This document shows, piece by piece, positions 1 to 10,701 of a DNA stretch of 64,000 bases. The stretch spans positions 2,191,191 to 2,255,190 of the forward strand of contig OZ025218.1 of assembly GCA_964019055.1 (NCBI GenBank), written 5' to 3'. The stretch comes from Anthopleura xanthogrammica (lineage: Eukaryota > Cnidaria > Anthozoa > Actiniaria > Actiniidae). Below the pieces are notes generated by a model, which did no database searches, was not told the origin of the DNA, and worked only from the letters and a program-made list of their open reading frames with translations. Each line of letters starts with the position of its first letter. The stretch's first letter is position 1. Made by a program: the position numbers and the translations under genes.

Positions 1-345
1 TTCAGGCCGCGGGTATAGAAAAGGGGTGGGAATTTGTGAATTTTGGCATAAAAAGGGGTAGCTTTTCTTCAAAAGTATATGAAAGGGGTACCTTTTCAGG
101 CAAAAAAGTATATAAAAGGGGTAACATTTTGCTTAAATTTGGTATATCAAAGGGTAAGGGGTCGAGAGTCCGGGCGGAGCATCCCCGTATGAAACGACCC
201 GAAGTACCCCCCCCCCCCCCCCGGGGGCAAAAACAAGCAACATCTGCTTAGCGTCGTGCCACAACTCTTCGTGCAAAAGTTTACATTTTCATTATACCGA
301 ATTACTGCTCTTAAAGGCCGAATACAAACGTTGAACTTCACAAGA
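1..345. repeat. Degenerate GGGGTA-type repeat, no gene
   Basis: Short motifs of the form AAAAGGGGTA recur about every 20-35 bases between 18 and 130. They are followed by a C-run (about 208-222) and a G-run. A 71-codon frame is open through it, but its residues simply follow the repeat (KRG/ERG every 10-12 residues). I treat it as low-complexity non-coding DNA. Confidence 0.45.
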
Positions 346-471
346 GCCTAACATAATGACATAAAAAAGACCACTATTTTCCACGGGTTTCAATGCGTAC
401 GGCTCATGTGAAGTTAGACGTTTGACCTTAGCCTTAGATTGGTATAATCAAACAGTTAGTAGGCTAATAGA

Positions 472-630
472 GGCTTTGCACCATCACGCGATGGCAGCCA
501 TGACAGGAGGCATAACAATAGAGACTTTTTCCCCTGGGAAACTGAATTCTTTCTCATGTAAATCAGATTAGACCAGATTTAATTGTTCCTGCCTTCTGTC
601 ATGGCCGTCATCATGTGATGGTGCAAATCC
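472..630. mobile_element. Palindromic MITE
   Basis: The two ends form imperfect inverted repeats of about 45 bases. The left end carries TTTGCACCATCAC and the right end ends GTGATGGTGCAAA; GCCATGACAG is also present in both arms. There is no coding capacity. I could not define a target duplication with confidence. Confidence 0.7.
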
Positions 631-643
631 TATATACAGGGAC

Positions 644-968
644 TGCGGAGCACATTTTAAAGTGAATGGGGGGAGGGGGTTTATGGTTTCTTTTTTCATG
701 CGGAAATTTTTCATTTCTCATTTTTATAATAAGTGTGTGTGTGTGTGTTGGAGGGGTGGGGGTATAGGTTAGCAGAGCTAATTTTCATTGTTTTCTTTTG
801 TGCCTATTTGACTATTACAAATTGACAATCCATGCAGGGTTTAGTGAAGTCACTCTAACTGTCAAATTCTGTAGTACCCCGCGAAGAAACATTATTGACC
901 TCGCACGCAATCCATACTGTATTGGAGCATGACATTCTGTCAATATTTAGGTAACATGATAAGCCTAC
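644..968. other. Gene-free stretch with one MITE-like end
   Basis: ACAGGGACTGCGGAGCAC at about 646 closely matches the terminal repeat of the MITE at 38779-38936, followed by the same kind of G-rich tract. No matching right end is visible. A GT dinucleotide run lies at about 733-750. I see no exon here, although later exons of the NIDO gene would be expected on this side. Confidence 0.35.
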
Positions 969-2561
969 CTGTGCAGGTTTTCCATCTGATGCGGCTCCTG
1001 TTAACCACTCTAGTCTAGCGTAGTTGTAAATGACGAACGAATGACGACCATTGGTGACGAGAACAGCTTGAAAAGTGTTTCTCTACCCAAATAAACAAAC
1101 AAGCAAACAAATAATGACTGTTATTAATAGAACAGAATTTTGCTTGGGATTTGACTGGAAGAATTGTCTAGCTGCTGTGTGCTGATTTCAGCATGCGGAA
1201 TAGACTAGGGTACGTTACTCAGTCACAAAACCAAAATATAAAATAAACGTTTGCACAAACTTTTAAAGTGTTGGCTTGTAAAAGTTCTTTCCTCATGCTA
1301 AAATGCTAAAATGCTCAATCAATCGATATTTCCTTCCTAAATCCACGAGGTATGGTTTTGGTCAAGGGTCAATAAAAATGAACCCTCCTGCTTGTTTATT
1401 CGATGACATTAAAGAGGAACTGAGAGCATACTGCATATAGCATGTCACTGTACTCACTTTGTGATTATTCTTTTTATCAGAGCCATAGAAAGCAACCTTG
1501 TCCCATGTTGCAATATACAGCCAGGTTGGAGTAAATCTTCTAAACTTGATTAATGCACGTCTGATGTCGATTGCGACCCGATTTAACAAATTTTGATCAG
1601 TCGTTTCTCTGAACCACACATCACCACCATCTGTTGTATCAACGTCTGCCCAGAATGGCGTGAGAAGACGTCGATGATCTCCAAGAGGAAAGGGATCGGG
1701 GGTATACTGGGATACTGGAACCAAAAATGATATAACTCCATTGGTGTTGACCTGTAATCGAATCAAGCGTTCAAAGTCAACAAGGAGTTCTTGTTTTGCA
1801 TAAGCGCAGTCAGTGTCACAAACGAATAATTATTTAATTAAACACGAATAAAAATGTTTGGGGCTGTACCACATGTGTAGTGAGTATCAGTAACTATCAC
1901 AGGCAAGTAAACTAACTGACAAATGACTAGCTAGTGATCAAGATATTTTTACTTACAGAATACAAAATAACAGTTTCCTTAAAGTAATAACATATACTAA
2001 ATCAAATAAACACTTCCGCGTCATTAGCCTCGTATAAATTCAAACACACTCCTATTTTCAAACAATTGATTAGGGATGCACATTAAGTAAGATAGAATCT
2101 GTTGAGAATAAACATAAAATTAATCAAATATACTTCTAAAATAGTCGAAACTAAATGCAGGTACTAAAAGTTCAGCACTAAAGCTCTACATCTAGCTGAT
2201 GTTATAACTGAGCACCCAACAGTTAAGGTCAAGTTAGTAGTGTTGCTAGATGGTTAGTATTAACTGTTAATGTTACAATGTAGTGCCATGCAGAGTCTGT
2301 TCGTCCGTGGTCAGGGAATAAAAGTAATAAGATACTCACAAACAGTTTGTCGTGGTTCCTGTCGAAGTAAGGGAACGATATCGAGATATCAATCACACCT
2401 GAACTGCCGTCGTCATTTATATGAAGCTTCGAATCTCCAAAAGAGTTGCCAAATGAATAAAATTGAGATACTGAGATTGATTGTACAACAGGCACAGTTA
2501 TCCACGAGCAAACAAGCAGCAAAGTTAAGCTGTTGAAGTTCCTTTTTGTTCTCTTTGCCAT
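969..2561 (-). CDS. Secreted NIDO (nidogen-like) domain protein, 5' three exons
   Basis: Three minus-strand exons join cleanly in phase 0: 2561-2340, 1751-1458 and 1082-969 (74, 98 and 38 codons). Donors are GTGAGT, GTGAGT and GTAGG; acceptors are TTACAG and GGGTAG. The start ATG at 2561 is followed by a basic then hydrophobic stretch (LTLLLVCSWITVPVV), a likely signal peptide. The mature region shows NIDO-domain hallmarks: a PYFDRNHDKLF|VNTNGVISF junction, LTPFWADVDT, DGGDVWFRET, then TFQAVLVTNGRHSFVIYNY in exon 3. NIDO domains occur in nidogen, alpha-tectorin and SNED-type extracellular matrix proteins. The domain is nearly complete, but the C-terminal exons are not found and probably lie beyond the left edge. 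Extracellular location and a matrix or adhesion role are inferred from the family. No frame lesion is visible, so this is a likely functional host gene. Confidence 0.88.
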
Positions 2562-3361
2562 GTCGACTTACTGCGCGTGTAAGAGTCAGACGCAATAAAG
2601 AGCCATAAAGCAGACAATGAATATTCACTTGACATAGCGTGATTGACTGGAAATAGTCACGCCATTTAGATAATAGTCACGTTATTTGTATAATTCATGG
2701 TTCCGACAATAGCAAACAAATCACCGCCGCAGCAGATTTCCCAGTTGAATAACACTATTATCCCACAAACCCCTACACAGTAACTGTTTTAAATAGTATT
2801 GAGTAAAAGTAATTAGAGTACTGTTGCATTGAGCCCAAAACTACCCAGTCCTAGACTTTCCAAAAGTCCTCCGTCCCTTTCTTTTTTTCTTTCTTTTTTT
2901 TTGCTGGCGGGACTGAGGACTTTTCATCTCTGCTTCGCGCCGAATTTACCGACGGGTTTTTGCGTCGGTGAATAAATTATATCAAACAGACAATCAACCG
3001 AGATTGGCGACATTTTTAGCGCGAAACGGAAATCGAATCCTTGCAAGGGAAACAAGTCGTCCACTCGCGACCGCCAAATTTTCTTTACATCCATGAACAG
3101 GGGGAGGAAAAGAGAGTGGACGACGACTTGAAGCAAGTCTAACCCAGTCCGTGCACTGTTGATAACTGCTCCGTTTATTTCAGTCTAACACTCACTTATA
3201 TAATCTCTACGTAAGTAGCAGATAAATTTAAAATCATACTAATATTCCTCTATTCGTTACTTTCTATTGTCCTCATGCTTAAACACTACAACACTATCCC
3301 CTACCCCCTAAAGATTTTAATTGGGTGGAAACGTACAGCAACGTGTTAGCCGATTTGGTCT
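2562..3361. other. Intergenic, upstream of NIDO gene
   Basis: No convincing gene. A hairpin with 16-17-base arms (AAAAGTCCTCCGTCCC near 2870 and GGGACTGAGGACTTTTC near 2910) encloses a T-rich loop. The minus-strand 70-codon frame at 2924-3136 lacks splice sites or a recognisable domain. The promoter of the NIDO gene should lie just above 2561, but no TATA box is obvious. Confidence 0.4.
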
Positions 3362-5455
3362 ATTGTGCGGGGGTTGCGGTAAAACGCGGAAACTGAAACG
3401 GCGGAAAGCGGAAAGCGGAAAGCGGAAAGCGGAAAGCGGAAATTCGATACATTTCATTATACTCCAATTTCGTACAAGAATCAACATGAATTGAAATTCA
3501 ATACATTTTATAATACTCAAATTTTCGTAAGAGAATCAATATCAATATTTGAAACTTCAGAAATACTCATGCTTTACGATAAAGAATCGAAAACATATCT
3601 CTTAAATTAAACCGGACACTTTAAGAGGGGATGTCAGCAAAAATCGAACATACGCCGGCAACAGTCAAAAATTCGATTTCGCTCATATTTTGGTATTAGG
3701 TAGGCCTATATGCGAGATATATCCTGGTATGTTTCATTTGTCGAAATATGGCTTCATTTTCGAGAAAAACGAGAAAAACGAATTTGTCAATAATTGACCC
3801 TTTGAGAGAGCCAAAATATACTGCAAATTCGGGGGGCTCGCGTGCCTTTGCAAAAATATCTACATGTTTAATTCTTAAACAACTGTTTTATATGATGTTT
3901 TAACTTTAAAAAGCTGAAATTTCATTGTCTTCCAATAAATTTATAACGGTGAAAAAAATTTATTTACCAGGGTACTTTGACGCCATGTGAAAAGTAACGA
4001 ATTTTCAAAAAATGTTTTCACCGTGTGCTAAATAAAATAAAAGACCGATATTAATAAAATGAAAAGTCGAAATAATATTCTAACCGTGACTAAAAGCTTT
4101 TTTGGGGTTTTTTATTCTGCGACGAGAAATAAAAATTTAAAGTTGGAGAAATTTGTTATACTTGGCGAGACTTTTAATGTTGACTGTTTTAAAATTTATC
4201 TAACAGCCCGTGGTAAACACATTTTTTCTTTTTATTTCTTTCTTCTTAAAGCGTATAGGTTCATAATTACTGTCCGTAAAAATCCTTGTTGGTCCAGTAA
4301 AGCCTACTTCTATAAAAGCTGAAACGTAGAAGGATATTTCCAGTAGGTTTTCCTACTAATAAATGCGAACGTGACATGTACATTCGTGACTCGGCGTTAT
4401 CAAAGGCAACACCTAATTCTTTGTAGAATGCCGCGTCTCCCGACTCCTTGGTCACACTTATGGTCACGCAACGGCTATTTGTAAAAGAACCCGCTTCGAC
4501 TCTTATCTAGAAAAATTGCATCTTTCTTAGAGCTAATTTCAATTGTATTAATCCACACCATGTATTGTTACTGCAGTAGCTTGAGGTGGTACTTTGCTAT
4601 CTTACCATATTTTGTTCTTTTAGGTAATTTTTAAATTCATTTGATTGAGCGCACCGGCCGCCGTTCTTTGAAATTTCTCCAACTTTAAATTTTTATTTCT
4701 CGTCGCAGAATAAAAACCCCCAAAAAAGCTTTTAGTCACGGTTAGAATATTATTTCGACTTTTTATTTTATTAATATCGGTCTTTTATTTTATTTAGCAC
4801 ACTGTGAAAACATTTTTTGAAAATTCGTTACTTTTCACAAGGCGTCAAAGTACCCTGGTAAATAAATTTTTTTCACCGTTATAAATTTATTGGAAGACAA
4901 TGAAATTTCAGCTTTTTAAAGTTAAAACATCATATAAGACAGTTGTTTAAGAATTAAACATGTAGATATTTTTGCAAAGGCACGCGAGGCCCCCAAAGTT
5001 GCAGTATATTTTGGCCCTCTCAAAGGGTCAATTATTGACAAATTCGTTTTTCTCGTTTTTCTCGGAAATGAAGCCATATTTCGATAAATGAAACATACCA
5101 TGATATATCTCGCATAAAGGCCTACCTAATACCAAAATATGAGCGAAATCGAATTTTTGACTGTTGCCGGCAAATTTTGATTTTGTTCGATTTTTGCTGA
5201 CATCTTCTCTTAAACATCTCTAGGGATTTTAAGATGATAAAATAATAGGCGCTGTACTCGGGTTTATTCTATATGCCGGCGCTGACTGATGATCATCACT
5301 AAGGTCAATGTCACGAACGTACACTCTGTCTAATTTCTACAAAACCCTCACGCGGAGGGGAGTGGATAACCAGCAAGTATCAATATTCTTTCCGTTTTCC
5401 ACTTTCCGCTTTCCGCCGTTTCAGTTTCCGCGTTTTACCGCGACCCATTGTGCGG
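3362..5455. mobile_element. Foldback / Mutator-like element with 9-bp target duplication
   Basis: The element spans 3371-5446. ATTGTGCGG occurs directly at 3362-3370 and 5447-5455, a 9-bp target duplication. Both ends begin GGGT(T/C)GCGGTAAAACGCGG and continue with GGAAAGC units. A second, much longer inverted repeat of about 545 bases lies inside: arms about 3604-4154 and 4670-5217 match closely over their whole length, with a ~515-base spacer. The stretches between the outer and inner arms do not match each other. No transposase frame is present. The duplication length and long arms fit Mutator-like or foldback elements; the class is inferred. The short frames here (4059-4322, 3317-3520) are chance. 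Confidence 0.88.
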
Positions 5456-5706
5456 GTTAATTTGCTTCATCTTTTGTTTCATATTTGTTTAGTTATTCTT
5501 CATGCTTAAGTGATTTTCTCGTGGCGAGTAGTTATTTCTATACGCACCGTGTGTTTTTGGGCTCAAAAATATGTATTAAAAAACCTTTATTTCTACTGGT
5601 AAAAAATAGCTATAATAGCTAAAAAGCCATGGTTAAGCTGCAAAAACATGTATTTGTGTATCGGAATGGCATGGCGTATAAAGTGTAGTAAAAGCGAGTC
5701 AAATAA

Positions 5707-6150
5707 TGCTACCGCATTTTATTTATTTATTACGCTTTCAACAGAGTTGTGGATTGTCTAACAGGTGGAATTACACCTATAACCTAGACATCCATATAAA
5801 ACATAAAATAAACAAAAAAAGTTACAAAGTAAATTACTGCATTACGGCCTACATTTAGAGCAGCGGCAACTAGTAACCCAAGAACAGGTGTCACTCGTTG
5901 CAAAAGAAGTTAGAAAGAAATTATAATAATAAATTAAGAGCTGCTCATTGAAAGACTTAAGCTTGGTACATTGTCTGAGCTCAATAGGTAGATTGTTCCA
6001 GAGAGGTATTACTCGATTAAAAAAAGATGTAGCGAAGGTCTCAGTCTTATAATGGGATGAATTATATAGGGGTCCCTTTGTTGCCCTTCTTGTACGTCTA
6101 GTCGGTATATAAACAGAAATAAATTTAGACAAATCTAGATCGTAGAGCAT
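5707..6150 (-). mobile_element. LINE 3' end (reverse-transcriptase C-terminus and tail)
   Basis: A minus-strand frame (6150-5842) encodes the end of a non-LTR retrotransposon ORF2: FFNRVIPLWNNLP followed by LKSFNEQL, the usual last residues of coral L2/CR1-like polymerases. After the stop comes a short 3' UTR ending in AATAAATAAATAAA around 5713. The copy is heavily 5'-truncated. The left end of a Harbinger transposon (6154) abuts it, so the younger Harbinger probably landed in or beside the LINE. Confidence 0.8.
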
Positions 6151-6326
6151 ACTAGAGATGTTTCATAAGTCAGTTCTTTTTACGCTACTTTGACGCTTTG
6201 ACGCTGCACGCTTTTCGCGTTTATTTGAATAACAACGACAGCTAATAAATTGTTGTGTAGGGATAAGAAACACGAGTCCATTGTTTCAAATGACAACTAT
6301 TCTTTATTGCTATTACAATTATAATA

Positions 6327-6468
6327 TAGAGTGATTTTCATCGGACTGTGAAACGATTTCTCGTAGTCACTGTCTAATAGTGAAAAAGAGACAAAGAAAA
6401 AGAACGGAATTAAGTTCCGACATGTATTAGCATTGCAACTGTTTCACAGTCCGATGAAAATCACACTA
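6327..6468. mobile_element. Small TA-flanked MITE nested in the Harbinger element
   Basis: Inverted ends GAGTGATTTTCATCGGACTG and its near-complement close a 138-bp element at 6329-6466. TA dinucleotides lie on both sides (6327-6328, 6467-6468), as for Tc1/mariner-type insertions. It is non-coding. It lies between the left Harbinger terminus and the accessory gene. Confidence 0.75.
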
Positions 6469-6569
6469 TTGTGAAACACTATAAAAGGTACTCGAGAAGA
6501 ACAGAGAAAAGAATCATAGTTCAACTCAAAATGTCCCAAACATTCGTGTCTCCTGTGTCTAAGCTTTTT

Positions 6570-7324
6570 TTACATTTTTTTCTGGAGCTTTGTCAGCAGT
6601 CCTTCCATTTTAGACATTGTGGCTAGAGCTGCATCGCACATTTTTGAGTGCTTTTCGAGGGCCTCCCTTTGCAGCTCCCCTTTATCTTTTCTTTTCGGTT
6701 CCTCATCGCTGCTGGATTCATCACTACCGTGACTTTTGTCAGCTCGCTTTCTCTTTGCTCTATCCCTCCTTCTCTCCGGTTCTTGTAAGGCATATTCCTC
6801 CGCACTTGAAGTTTGTTCTGTTTCAGACTCCAGTACTAGTACCTTTGTTTGAACTTCTGCACACTTTACTGCGGACAAACCATTATTGGTCTCGGTGGAA
6901 AGGCCTGGTGCACGAGATGAACAGGAAGCGCCGTTATCGTTCTTAGACGGCACCACATGGAGCTTTTCGACGCACTTCTTGACTCTACTTATCAGCGCAG
7001 TTAGTTTGGATTTTTGGTAATAAGATTTTATTTCTGCTTGAACTATTGAAGATTTGGCTATGCTGATTTTGGCCTTCGAAACTACAGCTTCCCACCCTTT
7101 GCATCTCTCCGAAAGCCATGCTTCCTTGACGACTGCTATCTCTTGAATTCCCGGTTTTCGCTTCACAAAGGATAAAATAAACATTATAAGTTGAATTATC
7201 TAGAAGATTGAAACGGACCTAGAACTATTGTAAACTTACCTCTTTCTCTTTTCTGTGATGCCGTTTTCGATGTCGTTTCACTGGGAGATTCGTTAATCTC
7301 ATATGGCCGCCAAATATCTGCCAT
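6570..7324 (-). CDS. Harbinger second protein (putative Myb/MADF-like DNA-binding partner)
   Basis: Two minus-strand exons are likely. Exon 1 starts with ATG at 7324 (MADIWRPYEINESPSE) and ends at a GTAAGT donor after 7240. Exon 2 covers about 7160-6570 and ends MEGLLTKLQKKM. The exon 2 start is uncertain: the acceptor nearest the longest open frame (after GTGAAG, 7161) does not fit the phase of exon 1, whereas one slightly downstream (after TTCAAG) does. The N-terminal part contains W-x-n-W spacing and helices typical of Myb/MADF-type domains; the middle is Ser- and Lys/Arg-rich (a possible nuclear signal) and the C-terminus may form a coiled coil. In known Harbinger elements the partner protein helps nuclear import and end recognition. 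That role here is inferred from position and layout, not from a clear motif. Confidence 0.65.
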
Positions 7325-7790
7325 GACTTAGACTCTTTCAGGCAATCAGTTTGAGAGTTTTAACTTCTGTATATAGACAAGAACTATCAATGGGACGATA
7401 ATTAAATAATAAGTTTGAAAAGGGTTATATAACCCATTGTAATATTATAAAACATATGCACGCCTCTCATGTTCACAGAGAACCCAAACCCATGACATTT
7501 CATGGTGACTACTTTTATTTATTGTGAGTAACAATAAACAATAAAGTTTATCTTCGGCATTTTTACGATATATGATTTTTTCATGCACAGTTGCACGTCC
7601 AATATATTACGTAACATTTTAAAAGTACAGAATAGTAGTAAGTATATAGTACAAAATACCACTAATTAAACAATGGAACACATGTACAATTGTAGTTAGC
7701 CATATTCAATTAGTTTTCGTCTGTATTTTATTGTTTTTAATATATATATAAGATTGCAGGATCAGACCGGTCCATTTCACATTACTCAAC

Positions 7791-8897
7791 ATGGATACTA
7801 TAGATATTATTCAACTATTTCACTTTTTTTGCATTATTTTAACTACTCTACCAGCACCGCTACCTCAAGAGAGTATGGATGTTGACCAAAATGATGATAT
7901 TCTTCTGTGTTGTTTTGCTCTACTTCAATTGCTGATCAGCATCCCATTTCTAACAATATTCCAGCATCTTAACATTTCATTTCCACAATCGCTTTTACCG
8001 CAAAGTCGTAATTCACATCCATTCCTGGGGGTAGATGCATTCGGAGCCTTTTCTAGGCATGAATACCTTTTCTGGCGTGTATGCGGAGAGACACCCGAGA
8101 CGTTTAATGACTTAGTCAACAGGGTGCGTCAGGATATCGTTGCATCGAGGAGGGATGGACAAGCAAGATCTATTGAAGGAAGACCTTATAAACTTGATTT
8201 AGAAAACAGGATCTTGTTAGTACTGATATGGCTGCGAAAATATTCAAGTCTTGATTTGCTAGCATGCATTTTTGACATCAGCATGACTACAGTCTCGGGA
8301 ACAATCCACCAAATTGCACCAATCCTGTGGCATCATTTCCGCTCTTGCATAACATGGCCGAGCCTAAGACAATGGCGAAATCTTAGAAATACTTGGAGAC
8401 ACTTTCCGAATGCCGTTGGAGCAATCGATGGAACATATACCCCAATAAATCGGCCAATGGTTAATCAACGAAATTTTTACAGTGGCCACCGGCACCGTCA
8501 TTTAATGAGCATCCAAGTAGTATGTGACAGCTTAGGTCGCATACGATTTATCCAAGCTGGTTTCCCTGGGCATTTGAACGATGCCGGCACCTATTTGAGA
8601 ATGGCCCCTATAGGACCTGGGTTAGCGTTGAATTTTCCAGCTAACTGTGAACTACTAGCTGACCAAGGATACGCTGCTCGTGCTCCTCTCCGCACGATGT
8701 GGCGACAAGTGCAACTCGTACGGATGCCTGGTAGACTTCAGCGGGTTGCCTACCGACATAACAGATACCACAAAAGATACAGAGTAAAAGTAGAACACAT
8801 TATTAAACATATAAAAGACTACAGAGCTTCGAGAAATATATGGCGACACCCTCGATGGTTTCAGCCAGTAATTTTTGAACTATCTGCATTCAGATAG
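7791..8897 (+). CDS. Harbinger DDE transposase (HARBI1-like nuclease)
   Basis: A single uninterrupted frame of 368 residues, the usual size for Harbinger nucleases. The catalytic region matches DDE_Tnp_4: GAIDGT with D213, the conserved LNDAG aspartate D264, LLADQGY with D291, and VEHIIKHIK with E335. An N-terminal helix-turn-helix segment (LDLLACIFDISMTTVSGTI, about residues 154-172) precedes it. The start ATG at 7791 follows a promoter-like AT-rich stretch inside the element. With both termini, the target duplication and the partner gene present, this copy could still be active or recently so. The protein would cut and rejoin DNA at the element ends in the nucleus. I see no frameshift or stop. 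Confidence 0.93.
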   Translation: MDTIDIIQLFHFFCIILTTLPAPLPQESMDVDQNDDILLCCFALLQLLISIPFLTIFQHLNISFPQSLLPQSRNSHPFLGVDAFGAFSRHEYLFWRVCGETPETFNDLVNRVRQDIVASRRDGQARSIEGRPYKLDLENRILLVLIWLRKYSSLDLLACIFDISMTTVSGTIHQIAPILWHHFRSCITWPSLRQWRNLRNTWRHFPNAVGAIDGTYTPINRPMVNQRNFYSGHRHRHLMSIQVVCDSLGRIRFIQAGFPGHLNDAGTYLRMAPIGPGLALNFPANCELLADQGYAARAPLRTMWRQVQLVRMPGRLQRVAYRHNRYHKRYRVKVEHIIKHIKDYRASRNIWRHPRWFQPVIFELSAFR

Positions 8898-9357
8898 ACA
8901 GAGAGACACTTACGACTTTTTGAGTCACTTTAACATGATAAATTAACTGTCTTTTATTTTTGTTTTTCTCTGTTTATATATAACTGTATACATTGCATTT
9001 CATAGAGTGCAACTGTGACAGTTAAATAGTGAAACACAAATTACTATTTTGTACAGCACTGTACGAATTAAGCAATAGAAAACTGACAAATTAACAGAGT
9101 TAGTTCAATGTTGTTAAAATTTGTTTTACAACAATTGCACGGTTTTACGGTTTCCACCGGATTTTCTTGTAATAGCAATAAAGAATAGTTCTCATTTGAA
9201 ACAATGGACTCGTGTTTCTTATCTCTAGACAACGATTTATTAGCTGTCTTTGTTATTCAAATAAACGCGAAAAGCGTGCAGCGTCAAAGCGTCAAAGTAG
9301 CGTAAAAAGAACTGACTTATGAAACATCTCTACTACATCCTTTTTGCTGGTAGGTTC

Positions 9358-9693
9358 TTAAAGGGGCACTTGGATGAAAATCGATGAAAATTGGTTAAAC
9401 TTATCTTTATGGCCCCAATAGTAGCCAAGCAACATATTTTCTTCACAGTCAAAATTGGCGGATAAAAATTGAATATTTTTTTCAGCATCTAAATTGTGAG
9501 TAAATTACGTCATTTACTTAACCCTATTGTTCTTTTAGTTTTTAAACCAAGATTTCTCAACTGCGAGTGGCTCTCAGGCTAAAATCTTTGCCAATCTGGT
9601 TTTCATAATCATGATGGAGTCATAATATTCTTAAATACTTGAACTATTCGGACTTTCAAAAAATGGGGCGTTTTCATCCAAGTGCCCCTTTAA
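9358..9693. mobile_element. TTAA-flanked MITE (piggyBac-type)
   Basis: The 328-bp element at 9362-9689 has ends AGGGGCACTTGGATGAAAA and the complementary TTTTCATCCAAGTGCCCCT. TTAA is duplicated on both sides (9358-9361, 9690-9693). TTAA targets are typical of piggyBac-like elements. There is no coding capacity, and it lies only 24 bp from the end of the Harbinger element. Confidence 0.88.
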
Positions 9694-9699
9694 ACCCAG

Positions 9700-10023
<324 letters not shown>

Positions 10024-10573
10024 AATGGACAGTAAAAGATGGATCTAAGAAGATCCAATGACGCTTACATTGTGATTTTTTATCATAAAAAGTGCAGGAC
10101 TGGTTTCGATAACTAAACATAGCTTCACCATCTAGCTAATTAAGCCTCTACAAGCAACACAAGCAGCACAAGCAAAAAATCTTCTGCACTTCGGAAAAAT
10201 TTTTTTTTTGAGGAAATGTTTTCTAACATTTTTGGAGGGAATACTTAGTTTCCTCTCAAGCATTTATTGTTTCCACTACATCACAAAGAATTCTGCATTC
10301 CCTCTTTTGAACCTGAACAGAGACATACAATATGCTTACTATCAATCACGTGACTTTTCTGGATTTGAATGGGGGCAAACATGGTTGACTGGGGGGCAAC
10401 TAGTGATTTTTAAATCAAATCACATCAAAATAACTCCTCAAAGTATTCTATCTGACTATTTCTACAACATGAAACCAGAAAACAAGATACACACACAACC
10501 TCCAACATTCTCCAAGCCAGTTAAAACGGAGATACTACCGAAAGTGACGTCTATTGATAGTAAGCAATAGACG
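10024..10573. other. Gene-poor stretch with one unrecognised 120-codon frame
   Basis: The plus-strand frame 10208-10570 begins with a hydrophobic segment (FLTFLEGILSFLSSIY) and has no domain that I recognise. It starts after an A/T run, shows no splice sites, and stops right at the edge of the MITE at 10574. It could be chance; coding is not supported beyond openness. Confidence 0.2.
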
Positions 10574-10701
10574 GTCCCTTTCACGTGACATCAGAGCAGC
10601 TCAATTTGGAGGACAAAACAAAAGAATTTCAATCTCCTGAGAATTGGAACGTTTTGTTTTGTCCTCCAAATTGAGCTGCATTCCGACGTGCTGCAAAGGG
10701 T
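10574..10701. mobile_element. Palindromic MITE, family copy 1
   Basis: Arms share GCAGCTCAATTTGGAGGACA and its complement around a short loop, with ends CCCTTT/AAAGGG. A second member of the same family lies at 62058-62189. The centre contains TTTCAATCTCCTGAGAATTGG, also present in reverse complement in the other copy. Confidence 0.85.

Larger units (their letters stand above)
6151..9334. mobile_element. PIF/Harbinger DNA transposon, apparently complete
   Basis: The element spans 6154-9331 (3178 bp) with terminal inverted repeats of about 165 bases that begin AGAGATGTTTCATAAGTCAG. The trinucleotide ACT flanks both ends (6151-6153 and 9332-9334), matching the 3-bp target duplication of this superfamily. 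Two divergent genes lie inside: a DDE transposase on the plus strand (7791-8897) and an accessory protein on the minus strand (7324-6570). That is the classic two-gene Harbinger layout. Sub-terminal repeats also carry a run of CTTTGACGC-like units. A small MITE is nested at 6329-6466. Confidence 0.93.

Noticed and set aside
4059..4322. 87-codon frame in the foldback element
   Set aside because: It spans the inner arm and spacer, with AT-rich composition and no counterpart elsewhere.
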